Origin: Variovorax sp. ZS18.2.2
GTDB taxonomy: Bacteria; Pseudomonadota; Gammaproteobacteria; Burkholderiales; Burkholderiaceae_C
NCBI RefSeq assembly: GCF_024701975.1
Contig: NZ_JANLNM010000001.1
Coordinates: 1,426,001 to 1,490,000 of the forward strand
Direction: 5' to 3'
DNA length: 64,000 bases
A model generated the notes under the pieces. The model was not told where the DNA came from, made no database searches, and saw nothing but the letters and a program-made list of their open reading frames with translations. Position numbers and translations under genes: made by a program. Numbering within the stretch: the first letter of the stretch is position 1; every line of letters begins with the position of its first letter. This document shows positions 19,069-28,347 of the stretch, piece after piece.

Positions 19069-20988
19069 TCAGGCAATCACCGGCGCCGCCATGCCCGAAC
19101 CCGTCGCGGCAACCGTGATGGTCTTGCCGACCGAGGCCGTGTACGTCGGTTCCTTCACGGTCGAGACGAACACGTACTCGGCCTTGACCTGTGCAGCCGT
19201 CATCGTCACGAGCATGTAGCCGCGGCGCGAGGTGTCGCAGTAGCTCACGTCGTCGATCAGGCCCAGCCCGGCGCCGATCGCGGCATTGCCCAGTTGCGGC
19301 ACCAGGGCGCTGCCGTCGATCGAAGGGCCGGCGGTGCCCAGCCCCGCCGATTCGAAGCCCGGGGACGAGACCGAGGTGCCCGCGAATTCGATGCCGACCT
19401 GCTCGCTGGCGAGCGTGGTGAGTTTGTTGAACCAGCCGTCATGCGAATCGCCCGACAGCGTGACCAGCCGCTTGCCCTGCGTCTTCGCGGCCTGCAGGAT
19501 CGCTTCGCGCTGGGCCGGATAGCCGTCCCACGAATCGAGGTTGTAGGGCAGCCGCGGGTTCTTGGTCGTGCTGAGCAGGTCGGCCTGGGTCGGTGTCAAC
19601 GCGCCCGGGCCTGCGGCTGCCAGCGTGGCCTTTGCGGTGAGGAATGCGGTGATGGCCGCGGGCGCGCCGGACGGGTTGCTGTTGAAGGCCGTCAGCACCG
19701 TGGCCGGGAACCACATGCGCGCCATGATGGTTTGATTGCCCAGCACCTGCCATGCCGCGGTCGATGCGTTCATGCCGTTGGTGAGCCAGTTCTGCTGTTC
19801 GACGCTCATCATCTGGCGCGATGCGTCGGGACGCACGCCGCCCGAAGAGGGCGCAAGGCCCGCAAGATAGCGGGCGATGCCGCCGTCCGCATCGCCGAAG
19901 TTGTCGTACTGGCGGTCGCGCCCTTCGATGCGCGTGTCCAGCATGTGCAGGGTGAAGATGCTGCCGAAGTCGAAGCGGCGGTAGATCTTCAGCGGGTTGG
20001 TGGCGTCGGGCGTGCGGATCGGCATCCACTCGTGATAGACCTTGGCCGCGATGTTCTTGCGCGTGACCCAATCGCCCTGCGTGGCCGGGTCGTGGTTCTC
20101 GGCGCCGTTCACGTAGCTGTTGTTGGCGAACTCATGGTCGTCCCACACCGTGATCCAGGGCATCTTGGCGTGGGCCGCCTGCAGGTTGAGGTCGGACTTG
20201 TAGAGCGCGTGGCGCGTCCGGTAGTCGTTCATCGTCACGATGTCGTTCGCAGGGCTGGCGATACGGTTGCCCGGGATGCTGCTGTTGCCGAACTTCTTCG
20301 GGTCGGAGCCGTATTCGTAGATGTAGTCGCCCAGGTGCAGGGCGTACTGGGCATCGGTCTTCGTCGCCGCGTCGTACGCGTGGAAGTAGCCCTCGGAGTA
20401 CAGCGTGCAGGAGAACACGGCGAGCTTCACCGAAGCCACGCCGCCGGCCGGCAGCGTGCGGGTCGAGCCGATGGTCGAGGTTGCGCCGGTCGCGTCGCGA
20501 AAACGATAGAAGTAGGTGTTGCCCGCTGCCAGGCCGGTGGCATCGACCTTGGCGGTGAAGGATGCCGAAGCGGCCGCGGTCACGCTGCCCTTGCTCACGA
20601 TCTGCGTGAAGGCTGCGTCGGTGGCCACGTCCCAGGTCAGGGGGACATCGGCCTCGCTGGCTGGCACCTTGGCGTGGGTCCAGAGGATGACGCGATCGGT
20701 CAGCGGATCGCCGCTGGCGACACCGAATGCGAAGACGGCGGGTGTAGACGCCTGTGCAGGCGCGGGAGCCGGCGCGGGCGGAAGCACAGGCAGGAAGCCC
20801 GGGCCGCCTCCGCCGCCACCGCCGCCGCAAGCGGCCAGCGAACCTACGGCCGCCAGGGCGACCGCGCTGGAAGAGGACTTGACGAGGAACTCGAGAAAGT
20901 CGCGCCGACGCCGATTGGCGGCTTCGCGGGGGTCGATGTCATCTTCGGGTGGGCGCGGCGGATGGTCAGGCGTCATGGCATTCATCAA
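19069..20988 (-). CDS. phoD: PhoD-type alkaline phosphatase/phosphodiesterase, Tat-exported
   Basis: Secreted metallophosphoesterase of 639 aa that would release phosphate from organic esters. The N-terminus has a twin-arginine motif (RRRRDFLEF, residues 26-34), a hydrophobic stretch and LAAC at 51-54, so the protein may be a Tat lipoprotein; a long glycine run follows. The PhoD N-terminal domain (FGVASGDPLTDRVILWTH) precedes the catalytic domain with HLGDYIYEYG, WDDHEFANN and LSGDSHDGW metal-site blocks. Starts at 20988, 20985 and 20976 are possible. The length is somewhat above typical PhoD. No Pho box was positively identified upstream. Confidence 0.92.
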   Translation of the reverse strand: MMNAMTPDHPPRPPEDDIDPREAANRRRRDFLEFLVKSSSSAVALAAVGSLAACGGGGGGGGPGFLPVLPPAPAPAPAQASTPAVFAFGVASGDPLTDRVILWTHAKVPASEADVPLTWDVATDAAFTQIVSKGSVTAAASASFTAKVDATGLAAGNTYFYRFRDATGATSTIGSTRTLPAGGVASVKLAVFSCTLYSEGYFHAYDAATKTDAQYALHLGDYIYEYGSDPKKFGNSSIPGNRIASPANDIVTMNDYRTRHALYKSDLNLQAAHAKMPWITVWDDHEFANNSYVNGAENHDPATQGDWVTRKNIAAKVYHEWMPIRTPDATNPLKIYRRFDFGSIFTLHMLDTRIEGRDRQYDNFGDADGGIARYLAGLAPSSGGVRPDASRQMMSVEQQNWLTNGMNASTAAWQVLGNQTIMARMWFPATVLTAFNSNPSGAPAAITAFLTAKATLAAAGPGALTPTQADLLSTTKNPRLPYNLDSWDGYPAQREAILQAAKTQGKRLVTLSGDSHDGWFNKLTTLASEQVGIEFAGTSVSSPGFESAGLGTAGPSIDGSALVPQLGNAAIGAGLGLIDDVSYCDTSRRGYMLVTMTAAQVKAEYVFVSTVKEPTYTASVGKTITVAATGSGMAAPVIA

Positions 20989-21067
20989 TGTTGTGGGTGC
21001 ACGGATTGAATGCAGGGGGCGTGACGCCGCTGTGACGCAGATATGACGCGCGGCCGCTGCCCTGTCG

Positions 21068-22048
21068 CTAGGCTGACAGCAGGTTCGTGCGGAATTTGCT
21101 CGGCGTGGCTCCCGCCGCCTTGCGCATGAGGCGTCGGAGCGCCGTGGCGTCTTCGTAGCCGACCTGCGCGGCCACCTGGTCGATCGTCATCCGGCTCGTC
21201 TCGATCAGCATGCGTGCCCGCGACAGCCGCACGCTCTGCACGAGTGCGAGCGGGCCCAGGCCCGTGGCGGCGCGCACATGGCGGGCGAGCGTGCGCTGCG
21301 ACATCGCGAACTCGCCGGCCAGGTGCGCGACGCTCGGTGGACGCGGCAGCGACGATTCGATGCGCTGCGTCAGCCGGCGGATCAGCTCGCTGCCGTTGGA
21401 CATCATCGAGGGCACGACGAAGGGCGCCTGCGCCTCGCGGCCGTCGATCAGCAGCACCTTGCCGACGGCATCGGCCAGCGACGGGCCGAAGCGCGTGCGC
21501 AGCAGATGGAGCATGAGGTCCGACTGGGCGAATGCGGCACCGGCCGTGCTGACCGGCCCGTCGGCGCAGACCATGCGGTCCGCATCGACGTTGCAGCGAG
21601 GTTCGATGCGCCGCAGCTCCGGCGCGAGCCACCAGGTGGTGGTGGCGCGCCGGTCCTGCAGCACGCCCGCGGCCTGCAGCAGGAATACGGCGGAACACGA
21701 TGCGGCCACTGCGCCGCCTCTCGCGGCGTGGCGGCGAACGGCCGCGATGGCGCGGGTGGCGCAATCGTCGGCCAGCCGTTCGGCCAGGTCGGCGGGGCGG
21801 TCGACGCCGAGGCCGGGAACGATCCATGTCGATGTGTCGGCGCGGGCGCGTGTGGGAATCGCCGAGGTCGCCACCTGCACGCCGCTGCTCAGCGGGACCA
21901 TGCCGCCGTCCGGCGACACGACGCGCCAGGTCGGCCGCGGCATCTGGAGGCCGGGCGCCAAACCCGCAGCGGCATCGAGCACGTCGAGCGTGATGGAAAC
22001 ACTGGTGGCAAAGGCTCTGGGCAACACCAGGACAGTGAAATCGTGCAT
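21068..22048 (-). CDS. GlxA-family AraC regulator (DJ-1/PfpI domain fused to AraC HTH)
   Basis: 326-aa regulator. Residues about 1-190 resemble the DJ-1/PfpI amidase-like domain (FTVLVLPRAFATSVS; nucleophile-elbow-like CSAVFLLQAAGVL). The C-terminal about 110 residues form an AraC helix-turn-helix pair (EFAMSQRTLARHVRAATG and VGYEDATALRRLMRKAAG). Proteins of this class often regulate catabolism of quaternary amines or reactive carbonyls. It diverges from the dienelactone-hydrolase gene 80 bp away, which is its most likely target. Confidence 0.92.
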   Translation of the reverse strand: MHDFTVLVLPRAFATSVSITLDVLDAAAGLAPGLQMPRPTWRVVSPDGGMVPLSSGVQVATSAIPTRARADTSTWIVPGLGVDRPADLAERLADDCATRAIAAVRRHAARGGAVAASCSAVFLLQAAGVLQDRRATTTWWLAPELRRIEPRCNVDADRMVCADGPVSTAGAAFAQSDLMLHLLRTRFGPSLADAVGKVLLIDGREAQAPFVVPSMMSNGSELIRRLTQRIESSLPRPPSVAHLAGEFAMSQRTLARHVRAATGLGPLALVQSVRLSRARMLIETSRMTIDQVAAQVGYEDATALRRLMRKAAGATPSKFRTNLLSA

Positions 22049-22128
22049 GGCTTGAAACGCCTGATAAACGTCGAATTGGACACTGTCAGTCTAGCGTCCC
22101 GACACGTGTAATAGGCGCTCCGATCCAC

Positions 22129-22977
22129 ATGAAGACTGCAGGACCCACGATGCCGACGACACGCAACCTGAACGAAACCGACCCGCTCGAAGACTTCGAG
22201 CGCCGCGAGATCACCCTGGACGACGCCATGAAGAAGGTCTACGTCGCAGGCACCGGGCCGGCCGTGATCGTCATGACCGAGATGCCCGGCATCAGCCCGC
22301 ACGTCGCGCGTTTCGCCCGCTGGGTGCGCGATGCGGGGTTCACCGTGTACATGCCATCGCTGTTCGGCCGCGACGGCGCAGTGGCGGCCGCGGAGGAGGG
22401 CAAGGCCGTGTTCCAGCATGCCTGCGTGAGCGCGGAGTTCCGCGCCTTCGCGGGCAACAAGTCGAGCCCGGTGACGCAGTGGCTGCGTTCGCTCGCGCGG
22501 CTGGCGCACAAGGAGTGCGGCGGGCCGGGCGTCGGTGCCATCGGCATGTGCTTCACCGGCAACTTTGCGCTCACGATGATGCTGGAGCCTTCGGTGCTCG
22601 CGCCGGTGCTGTCGCAGCCGGCCCTGCCGCTGGACAACCCGGCGGGCATCGAGATCTCGCCAGAGGAAATCTCGGCGGTGAGGCAGCGCCTCGACCGCGA
22701 AGACCTGACCGTCATGGCCTATCGCTTCGAAGGAGACAGGTTCTGCACCGCGCAGCGCTTCGCCGCTTATTCCGAAGCACTCGGCACCCGCTTCGTCGCA
22801 CGGGTGCTGCCCGACAGCGCCGCTAACCAGGAGTCGTTGCCTTCGTTCTTCGAGCAGGTGGTGGCGAGCCCGCACAGCGTGGTGACGGCCCACCTCATCG
22901 ATGAAGCGGGCCAGCCGACGATCGCGGCGCGCGACGAGATCCTTGCGTTCTTCGTGCGCCGGTTGGCTTCGAAGTAG
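22129..22977 (+). CDS. Dienelactone hydrolase family alpha/beta-hydrolase
   Basis: Cytosolic hydrolase of the DLH family, which opens lactones such as dienelactone during aromatic breakdown. The nucleophile elbow GAIGMCFTGNF carries Cys at residue 141 of the longest frame, where DLH enzymes have Cys rather than Ser. A second in-frame ATG at 22150 (MPTTRNLN) may be the true start. No ring-cleavage genes lie nearby, so the physiological ester or lactone is unknown. It is divergent from the GlxA-type regulator and convergent with the MFS gene. Confidence 0.88.
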   Translation: MKTAGPTMPTTRNLNETDPLEDFERREITLDDAMKKVYVAGTGPAVIVMTEMPGISPHVARFARWVRDAGFTVYMPSLFGRDGAVAAAEEGKAVFQHACVSAEFRAFAGNKSSPVTQWLRSLARLAHKECGGPGVGAIGMCFTGNFALTMMLEPSVLAPVLSQPALPLDNPAGIEISPEEISAVRQRLDREDLTVMAYRFEGDRFCTAQRFAAYSEALGTRFVARVLPDSAANQESLPSFFEQVVASPHSVVTAHLIDEAGQPTIAARDEILAFFVRRLASK

Positions 22978-22986
22978 CCGAAGGAA

Positions 22987-24177
22987 TCAGGCCTGCGCCG
23001 AAGCGCAATCGGCCACGGGGCGGCCGGTTTCGCGCCGGTCGAGCGAACGGCTCCAGAGCGCGATGGCCAGCCCCACGAGCGTGAGCAGCGCCGCCACCCA
23101 GCCCAGCGCGCGCAGCCCTGGGCCATGGTCGATCACCACGCCGCCGACCCACGCGCCGAGCGCATTGCCGAGGTTGAAGGCCGCGATGTTGAGGCTCGAC
23201 GCGAGGTTCTGCCCCGCGCCCGAGGCCTTCTCCAGCACCCGCAACTGCATCGGCGCCACGGTCGCGAACGAGGCCACGCCCAGCAACCCGACGAAGACCA
23301 CCGCGGTGAACGGCGTGCCGATGGTGAACTGCATCGCGCCGAGTACCACGGCCAGCGCCACCAGCGTGCCGAGCACGGCGGCCATCGGCGCGCGGTCGGC
23401 CAGCTTGCCGCCGAGGATGTTGCCGACCGCGAGGCCGCCGCCGAACACCAGCAGGATCGGCGACACGGCCGATTCCGACAGCCCGGTTATCTGCGTCAGC
23501 AGCGGCTGGATGTAGGTGAACACCACGAACACGCCGGCAAAGCCGAGCACCGTCATCGCCAGGCCCAGCAATACCTGCGGGCGGGCCAGCACGGCCAGTT
23601 CTTCGCGCAGCGGCGCGGGCTTGGTCTCGCCCTTCACGCGCGGCACGAACACGGCGAGCACGGTGAACGCCAGCACGCCGATGAGCGTCACTGCCCAGAA
23701 GGCCGAGCGCCAGCCGAACTGCAGGCCCAGCCATGCGCCCGCCGGCACGCCGAGCAGCGTGGCCGCGGTGAGGCCGGTGAACATGATCGCGATGGCCGAG
23801 GCGCGGCGCTCGGGCGCGACGAGCCCGGTGGCCACCACCGAGCCGACGCCGAAGAAGGTGCCGTGCGCGAGCGAGGTGACGACACGCGCAGCCATCAGCA
23901 TTTCGTAGTTGGGCGCGAGCGCACAGGCCAGGTTGCCGAGCGTGAAGATCGCCATCAGCGCGAGCAGCACGGTCTTGCGCGGCAGCTTGCGGGTGGCGAT
24001 GGTGAGCACGGGCGCGCCGACCGCGACGCCGAGTGCATAGCCCGAGATCAGCAGGCCGGCCATCGTGATGGAGACATGAAGGTCCGTCGACACCTGCATC
24101 AGCAGGCCCATGATGACGAACTCGGTGGTGCCGATCCCGAAGGCACCGGCGGTGAGGGCAAGTAGGGCGATTGGCAT
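22987..24177 (-). CDS. MFS transporter, DHA1 (AraJ/YdhP-like) exporter
   Basis: Twelve-helix inner-membrane drug/proton antiporter-type carrier of 396 aa. The N-terminal GIGTTEFVIMGLL stretch and ATRKLPRKTVLL loop are typical of the arabinose-efflux-like branch; a charged loop near residue 200 (VPRVKGETKPAPL) separates the halves. It is divergent from a LysR regulator across an 91-bp interval containing a strong operator-like palindrome, so induction by that LysR is likely. The exported compound is unknown. Confidence 0.92.
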   Translation of the reverse strand: MPIALLALTAGAFGIGTTEFVIMGLLMQVSTDLHVSITMAGLLISGYALGVAVGAPVLTIATRKLPRKTVLLALMAIFTLGNLACALAPNYEMLMAARVVTSLAHGTFFGVGSVVATGLVAPERRASAIAIMFTGLTAATLLGVPAGAWLGLQFGWRSAFWAVTLIGVLAFTVLAVFVPRVKGETKPAPLREELAVLARPQVLLGLAMTVLGFAGVFVVFTYIQPLLTQITGLSESAVSPILLVFGGGLAVGNILGGKLADRAPMAAVLGTLVALAVVLGAMQFTIGTPFTAVVFVGLLGVASFATVAPMQLRVLEKASGAGQNLASSLNIAAFNLGNALGAWVGGVVIDHGPGLRALGWVAALLTLVGLAIALWSRSLDRRETGRPVADCASAQA

Positions 24178-24238
24178 GATGCCCTGTACTGTGAGGACAT
24201 TCGGGGGCTGTGACTAGAATGCCGCCGGTACATGCACT

Positions 24239-24255
24239 TGTGATTTGAAGTCACA
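24239..24255. promoter_or_regulatory. LysR-type operator candidate
   Basis: The 17-bp sequence TGTGATTTGAAGTCACA is a near-perfect dyad with a single G-T mismatch and fits a T-N11-A LysR box. It lies between the MFS exporter and its divergent LysR gene, 14 bases upstream of the LysR start, where autoregulation would be expected. Confidence 0.55.
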
Positions 24256-24268
24256 GACAAGGAAGCCC

Positions 24269-25231
24269 ATGCCGCGCATCGACGTCAACCGCTCCGGTGA
24301 AATGGAGGCCTTCGTGCAGGTGGTCGAGTCCGGCGGTTTCTCCGCGGCGGCGCGCCTCCTGGACATGACGCCCTCGGCCATCAGCAAGCTGGTGGCGCGG
24401 CTGGAGCTGCGGCTGGGCATCCAGCTTGTGCACCGCTCCACCCGCAAGCTGCAACTCACGCCCGAGGGGCTGCATTTCTACGAGCGCAGCACGCGCGTGC
24501 TGGCCGACATGGACGAGGCCGAGCGTTGCGCGGCCGCGGGTGCGGCGCCGCGCGGGCGGGTGAGCATCAATGCCAGCGTCTCGTTCGGCCATCACAAATT
24601 GGTGCCGCTGGTGCCACGCCTGCTCGAGATGCATCCGGAGATCACGCTCGACATCGCGCTCACCGACCGCATCGTCGACCTGATGGACGAGCGCGCGGAC
24701 ATCGCGATCCGCTGGGGCCAGTTGCCGGCGTCCGATCTGGTGGCGCGGCGCCTGGGCGAAACCGACCAGGCCATCGTGGCCTCGCCTGGTTACCTCGCGA
24801 AGTACGGCACGCCACGCACGCCGCAGGAGCTGGAAGCGCACAACCGGCTCGGCTGGACCTACCGCCGCAATACGCCCGACTGGCCGCTGCGCGTCGACGG
24901 CCGGACGATCGCGATTCCCGTGGCGGGTCCGGTGCGTGCGGGCGACGGCGAGACGCTGCGGCAGCTCGCTATTGCAGGCGCGGGCGTGGCGCGGCTGTCG
25001 CTGTATCACATCCAGCACGACATCGATGCCGGGCGGCTGGTGCCGCTGCTGGAGGAATTCAACCCGGGCGAGGCCGAGCCGATCCACGCGGTGTACATCG
25101 GCAAAGCCGGCACGCTGCCCGCGCGGGTGCGTGCGGTGCTCGACTTCCTGGTGGCGTGTTCGGGTGTGGGAGACGGGCGCTACACGCGCAAGCGGACCGC
25201 GCCGATGCCGGGGAACTCGGCCGTCACCTGA
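24269..25231 (+). CDS. LysR-family regulator
   Basis: Regulator of 320 aa with HTH in the GGFSAAARLLDMTPSAISKL region and the common effector-domain pattern HRSTRKLQLTPEG, DIAIRWG and SPGYLAKYG. The ATG at 24269 is preceded by AAGGA. It probably controls the divergent MFS exporter. Its last 52 bases overlap the end of the convergent hydratase gene (25180-25953) in opposite orientation; both C-termini look intact, so the overlap appears genuine. Confidence 0.9.
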   Translation: MPRIDVNRSGEMEAFVQVVESGGFSAAARLLDMTPSAISKLVARLELRLGIQLVHRSTRKLQLTPEGLHFYERSTRVLADMDEAERCAAAGAAPRGRVSINASVSFGHHKLVPLVPRLLEMHPEITLDIALTDRIVDLMDERADIAIRWGQLPASDLVARRLGETDQAIVASPGYLAKYGTPRTPQELEAHNRLGWTYRRNTPDWPLRVDGRTIAIPVAGPVRAGDGETLRQLAIAGAGVARLSLYHIQHDIDAGRLVPLLEEFNPGEAEPIHAVYIGKAGTLPARVRAVLDFLVACSGVGDGRYTRKRTAPMPGNSAVT

Positions 25232-25953
25232 TCGCCGCGGCGGCAGGGCAGCACGCCGACCCACGAGCCTGTTGTGACGACGGTGCCGGCGCGCGCGGTC
25301 TGGCCGTGCCGTGTGATGTGGCGCAGCCAGATCGGCAGCAGCCACGCCGGATCGGCCAGCGGATGCGTGCCTTCGCGCACGACGACTTCGCCGTCGCCGA
25401 TGCGCGTTTCGCAGCGTTGAGAGGCCCAGTCGATGGCGGCGTAGGGTTGCCATTCACCGAGCACGAGTGCGCCGTGGACTTGCGAGTCGGCCAGGCGCAG
25501 CAGGGCGGGCGTGGAAGCGAGGTCTTGCCAGCGCGAATCGACGATTTCGATGGAGACGGCCATCGCGTCGATGAGCGAGGCGGCGTTGTTGTGATCGATC
25601 TTCGCGGCTTGTTCGGGTGTCACGTCCTGGCCGAGGCGCAACGCGATTTCGGATTCGATGCCGGGCGTGTGGAACACGAGGTCGTCGAAATTCGCCGGGC
25701 TCTGGCGCACGCCGGACGGCGGCAGCGGCGCATGCGTGAGCGTCACGCTGCGCGAGCCGCCGCCTGATTTCCAATGGCCGGTGACGACGCCGTCGTCACC
25801 GAACCAGTCGAGGGCTGCGGCCACGGCGTCCTGCACTTCGTAGGCCTGGCTGGCGTCTTGCAGCGCATCGGTCCAGGGGGCGGCATCGAGGGTGCGGTTG
25901 CTGCGGCGTGCGGCGATCAGCGCGTCCGCGAGGGCGGTCATGGATGAGTTCAT
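25180..25953 (-). CDS. 2-keto-4-pentenoate hydratase/fumarylacetoacetate hydrolase-related protein
   Basis: Metal-dependent hydratase-family enzyme of 257 aa. It carries the family pattern AYEVQDAVAAAL, IESEIALRLGQDV, an acidic SIEIVDSRW block and a C-terminal TGSWVGVLPCRRGDQVTAEF. Relatives hydrate 2-oxopent-4-enoate in meta-cleavage or decarboxylate 4-oxalocrotonate. Here it is the last gene of a minus-strand set with a Bug receptor (31-bp gap) and serine-glyoxylate aminotransferase, suggesting a 2-oxo-acid substrate rather than aromatics. The C-terminus overlaps the convergent LysR gene. Confidence 0.87.
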   Translation of the reverse strand: MNSSMTALADALIAARRSNRTLDAAPWTDALQDASQAYEVQDAVAAALDWFGDDGVVTGHWKSGGGSRSVTLTHAPLPPSGVRQSPANFDDLVFHTPGIESEIALRLGQDVTPEQAAKIDHNNAASLIDAMAVSIEIVDSRWQDLASTPALLRLADSQVHGALVLGEWQPYAAIDWASQRCETRIGDGEVVVREGTHPLADPAWLLPIWLRHITRHGQTARAGTVVTTGSWVGVLPCRRGDQVTAEFPGIGAVRLRV

Positions 25954-25984
25954 CCTGCGATTCTGTCAGTTGCAGGACGGCACA

Positions 25985-26965
25985 TCAGGTTTCCACGTGC
26001 ACGTTGCCGTCCTTCACCACCTTCGCCCACTTGGCAATTTCAGTGCTGATGAACTGCTTGAACTTGTCCTGCGAACCGCCGCCGTCTTCCGCACCGTAGG
26101 TGTCCATGCGCTCCTGCACATCGGGCATCGCAAGCACCGTGTTCACATCGCGATTCACCTTCTGCGCAATCGCGGGCGGCAGCTTGCCCGGGCCGACCAG
26201 GCCGTACCAGGTGGTGGCCTCGAAGCCGGCAAAGCCTTGCTCCTGCATCGTCGGCACATTGGGGTGACCCTTGGCGCGCTTGGTGCGCGTCTGGGCGACA
26301 GCGATCACGCGGCCGTTCTTCACGTGCGGCGTGGCGGCCGTCATCGTCTCGAAGCTGTACTGGATCTGACCGCCCATCAGGTCGGCCAGCAACGGGCCGC
26401 TGCCCTTATAGGGCACGTGCAGCGCATCGACGCCGCCTTGCAGCTTGAACATTTCCAGCGCCAGATGCTGCGCCGAACCCGCGCCGGCCGAGCCGAAGCT
26501 CACCGTGCCGGGGGCGGCCTTGCAGGCGGTGACGATGTCTTTCACCGTCAGCGCTTTCTGTCCCGGGTTCGCGATCAGCAGGTTGGGCGTAACGCCCACG
26601 AGCACGATCGGCACAAAGTCGCGCTCCACGTTGTAGCGCAGCTTGGGCTGCAGGCTCGGCGCGAGCGCGTGGCTGTTGATGTGGGCCATCAGCAGCGTGC
26701 TGCCGTCGCTGGGCTGCTGCGCCACGTAGTCGGCCGCAAGCACGCCCGCGACGCCGCCCTTGTTGTCGACGATGACCTGCTGGCCCCACATGATCGTGAG
26801 CTTCTGCGCGACCACGCGCGCGAGCGCATCGGTGCCGCCGCCCGGTGGAAAGCCCACCACGATGCGCACGGGCCCCGAAGGCCACTCCTGCGCGAAGAGC
26901 CGGGGCACGCCCAGCGTGGCGGCCGCGGCGCCCGCGGCTTGAATGAGGGAACGTCTTTGCATCAT
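25985..26965 (-). CDS. Bug-family (TTT) periplasmic solute-binding protein
   Basis: Periplasmic receptor of 326 aa with signal peptide MMQRRSLIQAAGAAAATLG and cleavage near FAQ. The family motif VRIVVGFPPGGGTDALAR and mid-protein VPYKGSGPLLADLMGG are clear. GGAGACAAAG precedes the double-ATG start at 26965/26962, so the longer open frame to 27160 was rejected. It lies between the aminotransferase and hydratase genes on the same strand, so it probably serves uptake of a carboxylic acid that this operon metabolises. Confidence 0.93.
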   Translation of the reverse strand: MMQRRSLIQAAGAAAATLGVPRLFAQEWPSGPVRIVVGFPPGGGTDALARVVAQKLTIMWGQQVIVDNKGGVAGVLAADYVAQQPSDGSTLLMAHINSHALAPSLQPKLRYNVERDFVPIVLVGVTPNLLIANPGQKALTVKDIVTACKAAPGTVSFGSAGAGSAQHLALEMFKLQGGVDALHVPYKGSGPLLADLMGGQIQYSFETMTAATPHVKNGRVIAVAQTRTKRAKGHPNVPTMQEQGFAGFEATTWYGLVGPGKLPPAIAQKVNRDVNTVLAMPDVQERMDTYGAEDGGGSQDKFKQFISTEIAKWAKVVKDGNVHVET

Positions 26966-27077
26966 CTTTGTCTCCGTGGTGTTGGGGGTCCGATGCGTGC
27001 CGGCCTGCTGACAGGTCCGGCAAGGTGGAGGCCGCCGCCTCGTTCGAGCGATGCGTTGCGGCCGGTGTGTCGCAGGC

Positions 27078-28322
27078 CTACGCGGCTTTCTGCAAGCCGA
27101 CGGGCGCTGCCGCGTGGTTCGCGAAATGGTCCATCGCCGCCTGCACGCCGCTGCCTGCAAGTTTGATGCCGGTGAGCTTCATGCCCATCTCGACGCCCGC
27201 GACCATGGCCACGAGCGTCAGGTCGTTGCTGTCGCCCAGATGGCCCATGCGGAACATGCGGCCCTTGAGCTTGCCAAGGCCGGTGCCGAGCGAGAGGTCG
27301 AAGCGCTGATGGATCAGGCGGCGCAGCGCATCGGCATCGACGCCTTCGGGCGTGATCACCCCGGTGAGCACGGGCGAGTACACAGCCGGGTCGGCGCACT
27401 GGATCGGCAGGCCCCACGCATTGACTGCGGCGCGCACGCCCGCACCCCAGCGCTGGTGGCGTGCGAACACGTTGTCCAGGCCTTCGCCGAGGATCATGTC
27501 GAGCGATTCCGACAGGCCGTAGAGCAGGTTGGTGTTGGGCGTGTAGGGCCAGTAGCCGTCCTTGTTCATCTCGACGATCTCGTCCCAGGCCCAGAAGGCG
27601 CGCGGAAGCTTCGCGGTCTTGGAGACTTCGAGCGCGCGCGGCGAGAGCGCGTTGAAGCTGATGCCAGGCGGCAGCATCAGGCCCTTCTGCGAGCCGCTGA
27701 TGGTGACGTCCACACCCCATTCGTCATGCCGGAAATCGGCGCTCGCGAGGCCCGAGATGCTGTCGACCATCAAGAGCGCAGGGTGGCCGGCCGCATCGAT
27801 GGCCTTGCGCACCGAAGCGATGTCGGAGGTGACGCCGGTGGAGGTCTCGTTGTGGACCACGCACACGGCCTTGATCTTCTTCTCGGTGTCCTTGCGAAGG
27901 CGCGCCTCGATGACTTCGGCCTGCACGCCGCGGCGCCAGCCCGGCGCATTCGGCAGGTGCTCGTCGGTGCCGGCGAGCGCGAGGAACTCGGTCGAGAGGC
28001 CGAGGCGCGTGGCCATCTTCTGCCAGAGCGAGGCGAAGTGTCCGGTCTCGTACATGAGCACGTGGTCGCCCGGGCTCAGCGTGTTGGCGAGCGCGGCCTC
28101 CCAGGCACCGGTGCCCGAAGCGGGGTAGATCACGACCGGATGCTTCGTCTTGAAGATCTGCTTGATGCCGCCGAGCACCTTCAGGCCCAGCGTGCCGAAC
28201 TCGGGCCCGCGGTGGTCGATGGTGGGGAGGCTCATGGCCCGCAGGATGCGATCGGGCACTGGGCTCGGACCGGGAATCTGGAGGAAATGGCGGCCGGTGG
28301 GATGGATGTCGAGTTGCAGCAT
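27078..28322 (-). CDS. Serine-glyoxylate aminotransferase (class V)
   Basis: PLP-dependent enzyme of 414 aa that transfers the amino group of serine (or alanine) to glyoxylate, giving glycine and hydroxypyruvate. The N-terminus LQIPGPSPVPDRILRAMS and the segment HRGPEFGTL fit the SGAT/AGAT group. The Schiff-base lysine is K213 in ISGSQKGLMLPPG, preceded by VDSISGLASADF. AGGAC lies upstream of the ATG at 28322. The promoter region contains two identical GCATTCAAAATGC sites shared with the divergent GntR gene, so GntR control is likely. Confidence 0.92.
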   Translation of the reverse strand: MLQLDIHPTGRHFLQIPGPSPVPDRILRAMSLPTIDHRGPEFGTLGLKVLGGIKQIFKTKHPVVIYPASGTGAWEAALANTLSPGDHVLMYETGHFASLWQKMATRLGLSTEFLALAGTDEHLPNAPGWRRGVQAEVIEARLRKDTEKKIKAVCVVHNETSTGVTSDIASVRKAIDAAGHPALLMVDSISGLASADFRHDEWGVDVTISGSQKGLMLPPGISFNALSPRALEVSKTAKLPRAFWAWDEIVEMNKDGYWPYTPNTNLLYGLSESLDMILGEGLDNVFARHQRWGAGVRAAVNAWGLPIQCADPAVYSPVLTGVITPEGVDADALRRLIHQRFDLSLGTGLGKLKGRMFRMGHLGDSNDLTLVAMVAGVEMGMKLTGIKLAGSGVQAAMDHFANHAAAPVGLQKAA

Positions 28323-28347
28323 GGACTGTCCTTTCGCTTTCAGTTTT

